Below, one piece after another: positions 7,293 through 15,536 of a stretch of 64,000 nucleotides of DNA. The position numbers and the translations under genes were made by a program. The stretch lies in the NCBI GenBank assembly GCA_903932145.1, contig CAIZFE010000076.1:1-64000 (forward strand), given 5' to 3'. The DNA is from an uncultured Rhodopila sp. (GTDB lineage Bacteria; Pseudomonadota; Alphaproteobacteria; Acetobacterales; Acetobacteraceae). Position 1 is the stretch's first letter. Every line of letters begins with the position of its first letter. The notes under the pieces were generated by a model, which was not told the DNA's origin, made no database searches, and saw only the letters and a list, made by a program, of their open reading frames with translations.

Positions 7293-8995
7293 CCCGCTCT
7301 TTCAACCCGTCCCGAGTGCGGACGCTGCGGCTGATCACCGGCCTGACCCTGTTCACCTATGTCGCGACCCATCTGACGAATCACTCACTGGGCAACGTCT
7401 CCATTCCCGCGATGGAAGCTGGAATGATGATCCAGAAGTGGATATGGCAAGGATTGATCGGCACCGCGGCGTTATATTGCGCCCTGACAATTCATTACGT
7501 CCTTGGACTCCGGGCGTTTTATGAACGCCGCCACTTCGGTTGGACCGTAACTGAGATTGTACAACTCGTACTCGGTCTCAGCATCCCCTTCCTGTTGATG
7601 AACCATCTGTTCGTCACGCGCATATCGCTGGCCGTGTTCGGTACTGAAAAAGGATACGCCCAGGAACTGTACTCTTTCTGGGTCGCTGCTCCCTGGCTCG
7701 GGGTGCTTCAGGTTTCGGTCCTGATCGTGGCCTGGATTCATGGGTGCATCGGCCTGTATCAATGGTTGCGCCTGAAACCGATGTTCAGCCGTTGGATGCC
7801 CGCCCTGTTATGCGGCGCCGTTCTGTTGCCGGTCCTCGCATTGCTGGGTTTTTTCCAAGGCGGCCGGACGTTGCTGAGTCTGGCGCGGGATCCGGCGTGG
7901 CGCGCCGCCAACCTCAATCCGGGGCAGATTGGCACCCCGATGCAGAATTACCAATTGGTCGCGTGGCGTGACGACAGTCTGCTGACCGCCCTCGCCCTGT
8001 TGGTGTTGGTGCTGCTGGCGCGGTTGTTCCGATTCTGGAAGGAGCGGCGAGGGGCGGCCATTCGGGTGAGCTACCCCAACGGGCAATCCGTTCGGGTGCC
8101 GATCGGATTCACCGTGCTGGACGCAAGCCGCAGCGCCCGCGTTCCACATGCCAGCATTTGCGGCGGCCGCGGCCGCTGTTCCACATGCCGCATTCGCGTG
8201 CTGGCCGGCGCGGGTCTGATCCCGGGACCGGCATCGGGCGAGCTGGCGGTGCTGAAGCGGGTCAAGGTCGAACCCGGCGTCCGCCTCGCATGCCAATCCC
8301 GGCCGTCCGGCGATGTAAGCGTCGCACCATTGTTGCCCTCCAATTGGCCCGTGGCGGCGCTGCGCCGAGGCGAATGGCCGATGCCCGGTGAGGAACGTTT
8401 CATTGTGGTTCTGATGGTCGATATGCGGAATTCGACCCGTCTGGCGGAAACCCGTTTGCCGTTCGACGCCGTGTTCATCGTGGACCGCTTCGTGACGGCG
8501 GCGGGTGCGGCCGTCGAAAGCAGCGGCGGCCGGGTCAGTCACTTTCTTGGCGACGGCCTGATGGCGACGTTCGGCTTGCGGTGCGATCCAACGGAGGCGT
8601 GCCGCCAGGCAGTTTCCGCGGTCGTCGCAATTGGACAGGGCGTTGCGGCGTTGAACCGCGTATTGATCGCCGAAACCGGCGAAGGCATAGGCTTCGGCAT
8701 CGGCGTACATTGCGGGAAGGCCGTGGTGGGTGAAATTGGCTTCGGATCGACCCGGACGTTCACCACCCTCGGGGATGCTGCCAACGTGGCGGCGCGACTT
8801 GACGAACGATGCAAGGAATTCAGGTGCCAGGCTGTGATATCCGATGACGTGTGGCAGATGGCGGGTCTTGCTTCAGTGGACTGTCCGGAAGTGGAGGTGA
8901 CGTTGCGGGGAAGAACGGAGCCTTTGTTGGTGCATCCGGTGCAGACTGTGGAGACATTGATCGCGGCCGGTTCGGTGTCGATGCAGTCGGGTTAA
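7289..8995 (+). CDS. membrane-anchored [2Fe-2S]-class III adenylate/guanylate cyclase
   Basis: A 568-residue three-part protein. Residues about 1-235 hold five to six membrane helices with histidines ('THLTNHSLG') that resemble the heme-binding cytochrome b anchor of succinate dehydrogenase/fumarate reductase. Residues about 250-340 are a plant-type ferredoxin domain with the cluster ligands C-x5-C-x2-C in 'CGGRGRCSTC' and a fourth cysteine in 'RLACQS'. The rest is a class III cyclase: metal aspartates in 'MVDMRNST' and 'FLGDGLMATFG', and the transition-state pair N/R in 'GDAANVAARL'. All catalytic positions look intact. The start is uncertain: TTG 7289, overlapping the crp stop, or GTG 7316. 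Likely role: convert redox state at the membrane into a cyclic nucleotide read by the overlapping Crp/Fnr protein. Confidence 0.88.
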   Translation: MTRSFNPSRVRTLRLITGLTLFTYVATHLTNHSLGNVSIPAMEAGMMIQKWIWQGLIGTAALYCALTIHYVLGLRAFYERRHFGWTVTEIVQLVLGLSIPFLLMNHLFVTRISLAVFGTEKGYAQELYSFWVAAPWLGVLQVSVLIVAWIHGCIGLYQWLRLKPMFSRWMPALLCGAVLLPVLALLGFFQGGRTLLSLARDPAWRAANLNPGQIGTPMQNYQLVAWRDDSLLTALALLVLVLLARLFRFWKERRGAAIRVSYPNGQSVRVPIGFTVLDASRSARVPHASICGGRGRCSTCRIRVLAGAGLIPGPASGELAVLKRVKVEPGVRLACQSRPSGDVSVAPLLPSNWPVAALRRGEWPMPGEERFIVVLMVDMRNSTRLAETRLPFDAVFIVDRFVTAAGAAVESSGGRVSHFLGDGLMATFGLRCDPTEACRQAVSAVVAIGQGVAALNRVLIAETGEGIGFGIGVHCGKAVVGEIGFGSTRTFTTLGDAANVAARLDERCKEFRCQAVISDDVWQMAGLASVDCPEVEVTLRGRTEPLLVHPVQTVETLIAAGSVSMQSG

Positions 8996-9003
8996 TGAGT
9001 AAC

Positions 9004-9033
9004 GGGGGGAGGTGGAGGCCCACCTCTCCCCCC
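9004..9033. terminator. bidirectional hairpin between cyclase and HlyD genes
   Basis: A GC-rich palindrome (GGGGGGAGGTGG, loop AGGC, then CCACCTCTCCCCCC) with one interruption sits between two convergent genes, 9 bases after the cyclase stop and 15 bases before the HlyD stop. There is no long T run, so it may act as a factor-independent or merely transcript-stabilising hairpin in both directions. Confidence 0.6.
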
Positions 9034-9047
9034 GCTCGACGATATCC

Positions 9048-10406
9048 TTACGGTTCCCGCATGCCCTCCGTCAGCGTCGGCACGATCCGCGACAGCATGT
9101 AAGCCAGCACCGTACGGCGTCCGACCTTGATGTCCGCAGTCACCGGCATGCCCGGAGTCATGCGGAACCCTGCCGGCAGGTTGTGCAGTTTCATTTCGTC
9201 CATCGATAAACCGGCTTTGAAGAACGCCGCGCCGCCATCTGCCTCGGGCTGCGACATCGCCGGCCGGCCAGGACGGTCGCGTCCGTTCTGCGGGCTGGAG
9301 AAGCTGTCAGCACTGACGTTTTCCAGCGACCCGGTCGCAAAGCCGTAGGTGGTGTATGGGAAGGTGTCGAACTTGATGACCGCATGGTTGCCCGTTTGGA
9401 CGAAACCGGCATCGCGAGCCGGAATGCTGGCCTCGATCGCCAGTGGCGCATTGGTTGGCACCAGGGTGATCAATTCGTCGCCGGACTGCACCACCGAACC
9501 GACCGATACTTTGGCGACGCTCAACACCACGGCGTCACGATCGGCCCGCAGATCGACCAGGGTGCGGCGCAGGCGAGCTTTATTCTGCTGCTCCAACGCA
9601 TCCGCCAGCTTCCGGCCTTGTTCGGTCAATTGCTGAGCGGTCTCGCCCATCACCTGCTGGATATAGCCGTCGCGTTCGGCGGTCATCCCCTGCAGATCGC
9701 TTTTCGCCGCGGCATTATTGGCAATTGCTGTCTGTAACGACCGGTTGACCTCCGCCCGTTGCGCCCCGGCATCAATGGTGTTCAGCTTACTGCCGATTTG
9801 CATCTGCTCCAACTGCTTGCGCATGTTCTCTTTCGTTTGCGCTGCGCGCAGTTCTTCGGTGTAGCTTGCAATGTCGCTTTCGGTTTGAGCAACCTTGGAT
9901 TTGGTGCTGTCGATACGCTGCCGATAACTCTCCAACCGGGCGGCCCGTTCGGCATGTTTCTGGGCATAAATCATGGCTTGCAGTTGGCCGGCGGGGCTGC
10001 CGTTACCAAGATAAGGCCGGCCATGCGCCTCGGCTTCCAGCCGGTCCACCTCGGCTTGCAGGCTGGCAACCTGGGATTCCAAAGACTCCGCATCGGCGGC
10101 GACGAATGTTGGGTCCAGCATCGCCAGGCGGTCGCCGGCATGCACCAACTGGCCTTCACGCACGTCGATCTTACGCACGATAGCGGTCTCAAGCGGTTGC
10201 ACCACCATGTTGGGTATTTTTGCGACGACTTTGCCGGGAACAGTAACAACCCGATCGACCGAGTAAAACCCCATGGTGCCGACCGCCGATAGAATAGTGG
10301 CGGCGATCACCCAAATCGTCAGGCGTCCGGTCATGGGAATGCGTTCCGCGATGACGGCGGCTGTGGGAGACTGGAACTCAAGCAAAGCCTGTGTAGTGGC
10401 GGACAT
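9048..10406 (-). CDS. type I secretion membrane-fusion protein (HlyD family)
   Basis: A 452-residue periplasmic adaptor. A short cytoplasmic tail is followed by one membrane helix (about 27-48, 'TIWVIAATILSAVGTMGFY'), a first lipoyl half ('VVQPLETAIVRKIDVREGQLVHAGD'), a long alpha-helical hairpin rich in Gln, Ala and Glu (about 95-260), the second lipoyl half and a beta-barrel. The end, 'TPGMPVTADIKVGRRTVLAYML', is the HlyD-family C-terminal block. ATG 10406 is preceded by GAAAGGA. It lies downstream of the ATPase gene on the same strand, separated by a palindromic repeat. The two would form the inner-membrane part of a type I secretion system; the outer-membrane TolC-like channel is not in the window. 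Confidence 0.92.
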   Translation of the reverse strand: MSATTQALLEFQSPTAAVIAERIPMTGRLTIWVIAATILSAVGTMGFYSVDRVVTVPGKVVAKIPNMVVQPLETAIVRKIDVREGQLVHAGDRLAMLDPTFVAADAESLESQVASLQAEVDRLEAEAHGRPYLGNGSPAGQLQAMIYAQKHAERAARLESYRQRIDSTKSKVAQTESDIASYTEELRAAQTKENMRKQLEQMQIGSKLNTIDAGAQRAEVNRSLQTAIANNAAAKSDLQGMTAERDGYIQQVMGETAQQLTEQGRKLADALEQQNKARLRRTLVDLRADRDAVVLSVAKVSVGSVVQSGDELITLVPTNAPLAIEASIPARDAGFVQTGNHAVIKFDTFPYTTYGFATGSLENVSADSFSSPQNGRDRPGRPAMSQPEADGGAAFFKAGLSMDEMKLHNLPAGFRMTPGMPVTADIKVGRRTVLAYMLSRIVPTLTEGMREP

Positions 10407-10473
10407 TTCAAAAAATCCTTTCCATGGTGTTATAGCCAATCGGCGATCACTTTTACGCACGGATATTCCACAT

Positions 10474-10554
10474 CCGTCATGGCCCGGCTTGTCCGGGCCA
10501 CCCGTGACTGGATGGTGCCGCTATAGGTGGCCCGAACAAGCCGGGCCATGACGG
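10474..10554. repeat. dispersed intergenic palindrome, copy A
   Basis: Perfect 19-base arms, CCGTCATGGCCCGGCTTGT (10474-10492) and its complement at 10536-10554, enclose an inner region with a second GGGCCACC/GGTGGCCC pairing. The element fills the space between the secretion ATPase and HlyD genes. Similar copies occur at 44454-44543, 57478-57553, 59276-59322 and 62333-62413, always between genes. A hairpin here might reduce read-through from the ATPase gene to the adaptor gene. Confidence 0.9.
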
Positions 10555-10589
10555 TGAGACGCAAGATTCGGCCTCAACGTGGGTTGGTG

Positions 10590-12803
10590 TTACTGTGCGG
10601 CGGCAAGCATGTGGCGGTTTTGCTGGTGCCAGAGTTGCTGATAGACCGGGCAGCGGCCGATCAGCTCACGGTGCGGCCCGAGGTCCAGAACGCGGCCCTG
10701 ATCCATCACCAGGATCGCGTCGCAATCGGTCAGCGAGGACAACCGGTGGGAGACGATCACCATCGTTCGCCCGGCGGCCATTTTCGCGAGATTGGCATTC
10801 ACCAGTGCCTCACTTTCGGGATCTAAAGCACTGGTCGCTTCGTCCAGGATCAGGATGCGCGGATCGTGCACAAGCGCCCGGGCGATGGCCAGCCGTTGGC
10901 GCTGACCGCCGGAGAGGTTGGGAGAACCTTCCTCGATGATCGTTTCATAGCCGTTCGGCAGCCGCTCGATGAACTCCGCCGCACCGGCAAGTCTTGCGGC
11001 ATGGACGGCATCGGACAGTGTCAAACCAGGGCGGCCAGCCAGGATATTTTCCGAAATGGTCCCGCGGAACAGGAAGTTCTCCTGCAACACCACGCCGAGG
11101 TTGCGCCGCAGATGCGCCAGGTTGATGTCGCGCAGATCGATGCCGTCGATGCTGAGGTGCCCTTGATAGTCGCGGGTGATCCCTTGCAGCAGGCGGGTGA
11201 TGGTGGACTTGCCTGAGCCGCTGCGGCCAACGATGCCCAGGACCGTTCCCGGTCCGACCCCGAAGCTCAGCCGCTCCAGCGCAGGGTTGGAGGCTCCGGG
11301 GTAGCTGTAGGACACCTTGTTGAACGCAATCGCGCCGTGAAAGCGTGGGCGCAGGCCAGCCGCCGGATCAGCCGTTTCCGGGCGTTGGTTCAGCACAGAG
11401 GCTGCCAGAGCGGTCGCGGTGCGGACCTCGCCAATGTCCTCCATCAGCTTTGCTAGACTGGCCAACGGTTGAGCAACGCGGGCGCTGAGCATCATGAACG
11501 CAACCAGGCCACCGACCGCGACCGTCCCGGGATCGACCAGCGTGATGTAAGCGCCCACAAGCAACACGCCACGCTGCATGAAGCCTTCAATTGGCGTAAT
11601 CAGCATCTGTGGCAGATTGGAGAATCGGCCGGCGGCGATTTTTGCCTGTGTCGCCTCGGCGACCCGGGCGTCCCAACGCTCTCTCTGTTGCGGCTCCAGT
11701 GCAAGAGATTTCACCGTGCGGATGCCGTGCAGGGTTTCGACCATGACACTGGATTTCGCGGTCTCAGCATCGATAAACCGCTTCACGCGCCGGCTCATGG
11801 GCTTCATGAACGCAACGATGATGCCGGCGATCAGGGCGGCCGCGATCAGAACCATCCACGACAGTGTCGGCTGCAGGACAAAAAGAATTGGTAGAAGAAC
11901 GATCAGCGTGACCAGATCCAACATCGTCGTCAGCAGCTTTCCGGTCAGGAACTCGCGAATTTTGCTGATCTGCAGGCCGGTCATGGACCATATGTAGCCG
12001 GCCTGATGACGCTCAAAGTAGTCCAGCGGCAGCCGTAGCAGTCTTTGGAAGACATGCAGGTTCAGTTTGGCATCGACGCGGGCGCCGACGACCAGGATCA
12101 ATTGGCGGCGGGCGTAACCAAGCAGGGTCTCGGACAGCAGCGCCACGCAGATCAGGATGGACATCAGGACCAGGGTGGACAGGCTTTGATGGGTCACAAC
12201 CTGATCGATGACGGTCATCACCATTAGGGCCGGCAGGATCGTCAGAATGCTCAACACCAGGGATGCCAGCAGGACATCGCGCATCGCGTGCCGCTCCATC
12301 CACACCAGTTCGGCAACCCAGCCCAGGCTGAACGGAGCGTCCACGGCTGCGGCGGTACGCTTGGCGCGCATCAATACGGCTTCACCGCTCCAGACCTTCG
12401 CGAGGTCGTCACGGCCGACCGCGACATGGGGATCGGATGGCGTCAGGCGGGAATGCCGGATGAAGACGAGGTCACGTTTTTTGTCGTTGGCGACCATCAG
12501 GACGGCGCTGCCATCGTTCAACAGCAACACGACCGGAGACGACAGTTCCATGCCGATCAACTGCTTCCAAGGCAGGCGTACCGCTTTTGCCCAAAGGCCG
12601 CCACCACGCAGCCATTCGGTCAGCGCGGCGGGGGACGCCAGATCGCCGGCGGGAACGCGAAGGTCAGTGCGTTCAAGCTCGGCACCATGAAACCGCGCGG
12701 CTGCCGCGATCGCCATCAAACGAATTTGGATCGCCACCTCACCGCCCGGTGTGGGCAGCAAGCCTTCTTCGACTGTTTCCAGAATACCGGCTGCTTCGTC
12801 CAT
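10590..12803 (-). CDS. type I secretion ABC transporter (C39-like domain, permease, ATPase)
   Basis: A 737-residue HlyB-type exporter. Residues about 15-135 form a C39-peptidase-like domain without the catalytic cysteine, as in HlyB, where it binds cargo instead of cleaving it. The six-helix ABC transmembrane domain follows (about 165-450). The C-terminal nucleotide-binding domain has Walker A 'GRSGSGKST', signature 'LSGGQRQRLAIARAL', Walker B 'ILILDEATSALDPES' and the switch histidine in 'VSHRLSS'. ATG 12803 is preceded by GGGAGAG. It diverges from the repeat-protein gene at 13083, its most likely cargo, and precedes the HlyD adaptor. The missing cysteine implies cargo with an uncleaved C-terminal signal rather than a double-glycine leader. 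Confidence 0.94.
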   Translation of the reverse strand: MDEAAGILETVEEGLLPTPGGEVAIQIRLMAIAAAARFHGAELERTDLRVPAGDLASPAALTEWLRGGGLWAKAVRLPWKQLIGMELSSPVVLLLNDGSAVLMVANDKKRDLVFIRHSRLTPSDPHVAVGRDDLAKVWSGEAVLMRAKRTAAAVDAPFSLGWVAELVWMERHAMRDVLLASLVLSILTILPALMVMTVIDQVVTHQSLSTLVLMSILICVALLSETLLGYARRQLILVVGARVDAKLNLHVFQRLLRLPLDYFERHQAGYIWSMTGLQISKIREFLTGKLLTTMLDLVTLIVLLPILFVLQPTLSWMVLIAAALIAGIIVAFMKPMSRRVKRFIDAETAKSSVMVETLHGIRTVKSLALEPQQRERWDARVAEATQAKIAAGRFSNLPQMLITPIEGFMQRGVLLVGAYITLVDPGTVAVGGLVAFMMLSARVAQPLASLAKLMEDIGEVRTATALAASVLNQRPETADPAAGLRPRFHGAIAFNKVSYSYPGASNPALERLSFGVGPGTVLGIVGRSGSGKSTITRLLQGITRDYQGHLSIDGIDLRDINLAHLRRNLGVVLQENFLFRGTISENILAGRPGLTLSDAVHAARLAGAAEFIERLPNGYETIIEEGSPNLSGGQRQRLAIARALVHDPRILILDEATSALDPESEALVNANLAKMAAGRTMVIVSHRLSSLTDCDAILVMDQGRVLDLGPHRELIGRCPVYQQLWHQQNRHMLAAAQ

Positions 12804-13082
12804 CGCCTTGCTCTCCCTGATCTGTGCAGCGTGCTCGCTGCGCCCGGGAGAGAAGTGCCATCGCAGGCCCGGGCCGGACGTGACCAGGGGCACACGAATT
12901 AACGAAAAACCGCCGCGGCAAAAAATTCCGGCAATCGACGTGAAACGTGACCGCTGTCACCTCGGGACTTCGACGGCCGGGGCATTGTCCGTCTCGCCAA
13001 CTGCATCGGACTTACCCGGTTCAGTTAGAGGCATGACCGGATGACCATCCGGAAAGTAACGCGACACAACAGGAGAAGACAA

Positions 13083-13952
13083 ATGGACCTCACCTTCAAG
13101 ACCATCAACGACGCCGCCGACCCGACCTTCAACCAGGATCTCGGCATCAACAACAGTGGCAAGATTGCCGGATACTTTGGCAGCGGCATGCCGGGCCATC
13201 CCAACAAGGGCTATACTGTGAACTCCCCCTACGCCCAGGGCAACTTCACCAACGAAAACTTCCCGGGGTCCGCGCAGACCCAGGTCACCGGTATCAACAA
13301 CAACGATCGCACCGTGGGCTTCTGGGTTGATGGCAATGGCAACAACTTTGGCTTCATCGACCACGACGGCCAGTTCACCAATGTGGTCGATCCGCTTGCC
13401 AAGGGTGCGGCAGCGGGTGGTTCGACGTTCGAACAGCTTCTTGGCGTCAACGACAAGGACGTATCCGTCGGCTTCTACAACGATGCTAACGGCAACGCCC
13501 ACGGCTTCACCTACGACGCCAAGGACGGCAGCTTCGATGCAGTCAACGTTGCCGGATTTGCCAGCGTGACCACGACCGCGATCAACAATAAGGGCGATAT
13601 TGCCGGGTTTGCCGCGAATGGCGGAGCGGACACATCGTTCATCAAGGATGGCAACAAGCTCGAATGGCTGACGGGTCCGAAAGGCGCGGTGTCGGTGCAG
13701 GCTCTTGGTATCAACAGCAGCGATGACGTCGTTGGATCGTTCACCGACGGTACCGGAGCAATGCATGGCTTCCTGTTCGATGAACAGTCCAAGTCCTACA
13801 CCGTGATCGACGATCCGAACGGCGTGAAGGGCCCGACCGCGATGACGGTAGCCAACGGGATCAACGACAAGGGCCAGATCGTCGGCTTCTACCTTGATGC
13901 CAACGGCAATACTGACGGCATGCTGGTCACTGTATCCAACCACAAGAGCTGA
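13083..13952 (+). CDS. HAF-like repeat protein, probable type I secretion cargo
   Basis: A 289-residue acidic protein rich in Asn, Gly and Asp, with no N-terminal signal peptide. It is built of about six repeats of 40-50 residues, each with a 'GINxxGxIxGFxxDxxGxxHGF' pattern: 'GINNSGKIAGYF', 'GINNNDRTVGFW', 'GVNDKDVSVGFY', 'AINNKGDIAGFA', 'GINSSDDVVGSF' and 'GINDKGQIVGFY'. This is the HAF/beta-propeller type of extracellular repeat, not the RTX nonapeptide. ATG 13083 follows AGGAG. Absence of a Sec signal and divergence from a type I ATPase suggest export by the neighbouring secretion genes through its C-terminal segment. That link is inferred from position. Confidence 0.75.
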   Translation: MDLTFKTINDAADPTFNQDLGINNSGKIAGYFGSGMPGHPNKGYTVNSPYAQGNFTNENFPGSAQTQVTGINNNDRTVGFWVDGNGNNFGFIDHDGQFTNVVDPLAKGAAAGGSTFEQLLGVNDKDVSVGFYNDANGNAHGFTYDAKDGSFDAVNVAGFASVTTTAINNKGDIAGFAANGGADTSFIKDGNKLEWLTGPKGAVSVQALGINSSDDVVGSFTDGTGAMHGFLFDEQSKSYTVIDDPNGVKGPTAMTVANGINDKGQIVGFYLDANGNTDGMLVTVSNHKS

Positions 13953-13968
13953 TGAAAGGATGACGAGC

Positions 13969-13997
13969 GTGGCGTCCGTTACTTAAGCGGACGCCAC
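13969..13997. terminator. perfect hairpin between convergent genes
   Basis: A perfect 10-base stem, GTGGCGTCCG (13969-13978) and CGGACGCCAC (13988-13997), with a 9-base AT-rich loop. It follows the repeat-protein stop by 16 bases and precedes the convergent gentisate dioxygenase stop by 14. Only a weak T-rich tail follows on the plus strand, so it is a likely bidirectional terminator. Confidence 0.75.
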
Positions 13998-14010
13998 AGT
14001 CTTGTGCGCC

Positions 14011-15063
14011 TCAGGAACGGTGTTCGCGGAACAGACCGAGCTTCTCCTGGGCCACGCGGTCAGAATACCCGAACAGCACCAATTCCGTATCGGCTTGAAA
14101 CACCAGTTCGCGCCAGGATGGGACGACCAAAGTGTCTCGCTCTTGCAGCGTTATTTCCTTTCCCCCAACCCGCGCGACACCTTTGCCCTCCACGACCACG
14201 AACACCGTGCCATCGGTGGATAACCTTGGCCGCGAGGTGAAGCCTGCGGGCAACAGCCGCACATGCGCCGAGATCGTTGGCATGACCGCGCCGCCATGGG
14301 CAGGGTTGGTAAACTCCAGGGCATGGCCGAAATGCGGATCGGGATCTCCGGACTGTGCCAGGTTCTCCAGACTCTCCCGCCATTCCGAATACGGATAATG
14401 GAACAATGGCTGCGCGCCAGGCCGCCGGTCGGACGCCGTTCCTCGCATCGGCCGCATGTTGCGACCATACCGCAACGTAGTGTCTCCGGGAGGCACGGTT
14501 TCCGGATGCGCCGATTCCGGCCAATGTTCGGCGAAGCTGGCGTCGAAGTGCATCACCGTCGGGATATCCAACCCGTCCAGCCAGATCATCGGCTGGGCCG
14601 AGGTATTGCCGTGATCATGCCACTGCCAGCCCGGTGTCAGCACCAGATCGAACGGCCGCATCACCGCTTTCTCGCCATCGACGGCGGTGAAAGCGCCTTC
14701 GCCCTCCATCACAAACCGCAAAGCGCATTGAGCGTGCCGGTGGCAGGGAGCGATCTCGCCCGGCAGGATCAACTGCAATCCGGCGTACAGACTGGATGTG
14801 GCGCAGGATGTGCCTGGAAGGCCCGGGTTCTCCATGATCAGCACACGGCGTTCCGCCTGGGCCGCGGTGATCAGGTCGCCGGCGCGCAACAGGTAATCCC
14901 GCGCATCGGCATAGGTCCACCGGTGCACTTGAGCAGGGGAGCGCGGTGTCGGCGTGACCAAGGCGCTCAGCACCTCCCACAGCGGATACAGGCTTTGCGG
15001 CTGCATTTCGGCGTACAGCGCCTTTAGTTGGGTGGCGGCGTCGTTGCTCAGGGCGGCTGACAT
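14011..15063 (-). CDS. gentisate 1,2-dioxygenase-like bicupin
   Basis: A 350-residue Fe(II) ring-cleavage enzyme that would open gentisate (2,5-dihydroxybenzoate) to maleylpyruvate. The N-terminal cupin carries the iron-binding set in 'CHRHAQCALRFVMEGEG' and 'WQWHDHGN'. The second cupin (about 250-340) has 'VFVVVEGKGVARVGG'. 'LYPLWEVLSALVTPTP' at the start is typical of gentisate rather than homogentisate or 1-hydroxy-2-naphthoate enzymes, although the last remains an alternative. The gene is last in an operon after the hydroxylase alpha and beta subunits (11-base gap), which fits salicylate to gentisate to maleylpyruvate. Maleylpyruvate isomerase and fumarylpyruvate hydrolase are not in the window. 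Confidence 0.9.
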   Translation of the reverse strand: MSAALSNDAATQLKALYAEMQPQSLYPLWEVLSALVTPTPRSPAQVHRWTYADARDYLLRAGDLITAAQAERRVLIMENPGLPGTSCATSSLYAGLQLILPGEIAPCHRHAQCALRFVMEGEGAFTAVDGEKAVMRPFDLVLTPGWQWHDHGNTSAQPMIWLDGLDIPTVMHFDASFAEHWPESAHPETVPPGDTTLRYGRNMRPMRGTASDRRPGAQPLFHYPYSEWRESLENLAQSGDPDPHFGHALEFTNPAHGGAVMPTISAHVRLLPAGFTSRPRLSTDGTVFVVVEGKGVARVGGKEITLQERDTLVVPSWRELVFQADTELVLFGYSDRVAQEKLGLFREHRS

Positions 15064-15074
15064 GGCGGGTTCCT

Positions 15075-15536
15075 TTACGCGGGATAGATGAGGCTGTTCG
15101 GAATCATCTCGGAATCGAAGACCACGACCCGTTCGCTCAGACGCAGCCGGTCATCGGGCACCAGGACATCGTGGCAGACGGCGGACAACACGATCTCGGT
15201 TGGCTTGTCGATCAGCGTCTGCACCACCAGCAGATTGTGCCGGACGCGAACCGCGTCGCCATCGCGCGAGACAATCCGCAACGGCCCCGGAAACCGCCGG
15301 TAGGTGCGCGGCGCATACATCTGCGTCCGCGTCAGCCCCATCACCCGATCGATCAGCATTCCCCGGCTGTCCGCATAGATCGTAGAAAGTGTATATCCAG
15401 CCTCGTAATTCTCCCGTGGGATCACGCGGTAGATGCAATCTTCGGTGAAGAACGCCGGCCATTCGTTCAGCCGCACCTCGTCCAGCACCGCGTAGTAATC
15501 GTCATAGAAATCGCGGATCGCGTCCCGGTCGATCAT
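15075..15536 (-). CDS. aromatic-ring-hydroxylating oxygenase beta subunit (salicylate 5-hydroxylase small subunit-like)
   Basis: A 153-residue SnoaL/NTF2-fold beta subunit of a Rieske non-heme iron oxygenase; it has a structural role. The opening 'IRDFYDDYYAVLDEVRLNEWPAFFTEDCIYRVIPRENY' region (about residues 7-45) and 'SRGMLIDRVMGLTRTQMYAPRTYRR' are typical of NagH-like and small anthranilate/salicylate oxygenase subunits. The ATG overlaps the last codon of the alpha subunit by four bases, so translation is coupled and subunit stoichiometry likely balanced. Confidence 0.88.
   Translation of the reverse strand: MIDRDAIRDFYDDYYAVLDEVRLNEWPAFFTEDCIYRVIPRENYEAGYTLSTIYADSRGMLIDRVMGLTRTQMYAPRTYRRFPGPLRIVSRDGDAVRVRHNLLVVQTLIDKPTEIVLSAVCHDVLVPDDRLRLSERVVVFDSEMIPNSLIYPA

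Noticed and set aside
12400-12803. Possible bacteriocin-type peptidase at the N-terminus of the ABC exporter.
   Set aside because: The catalytic cysteine of C39 peptidases is absent, so a HlyB-like non-cleaving domain is the better reading.
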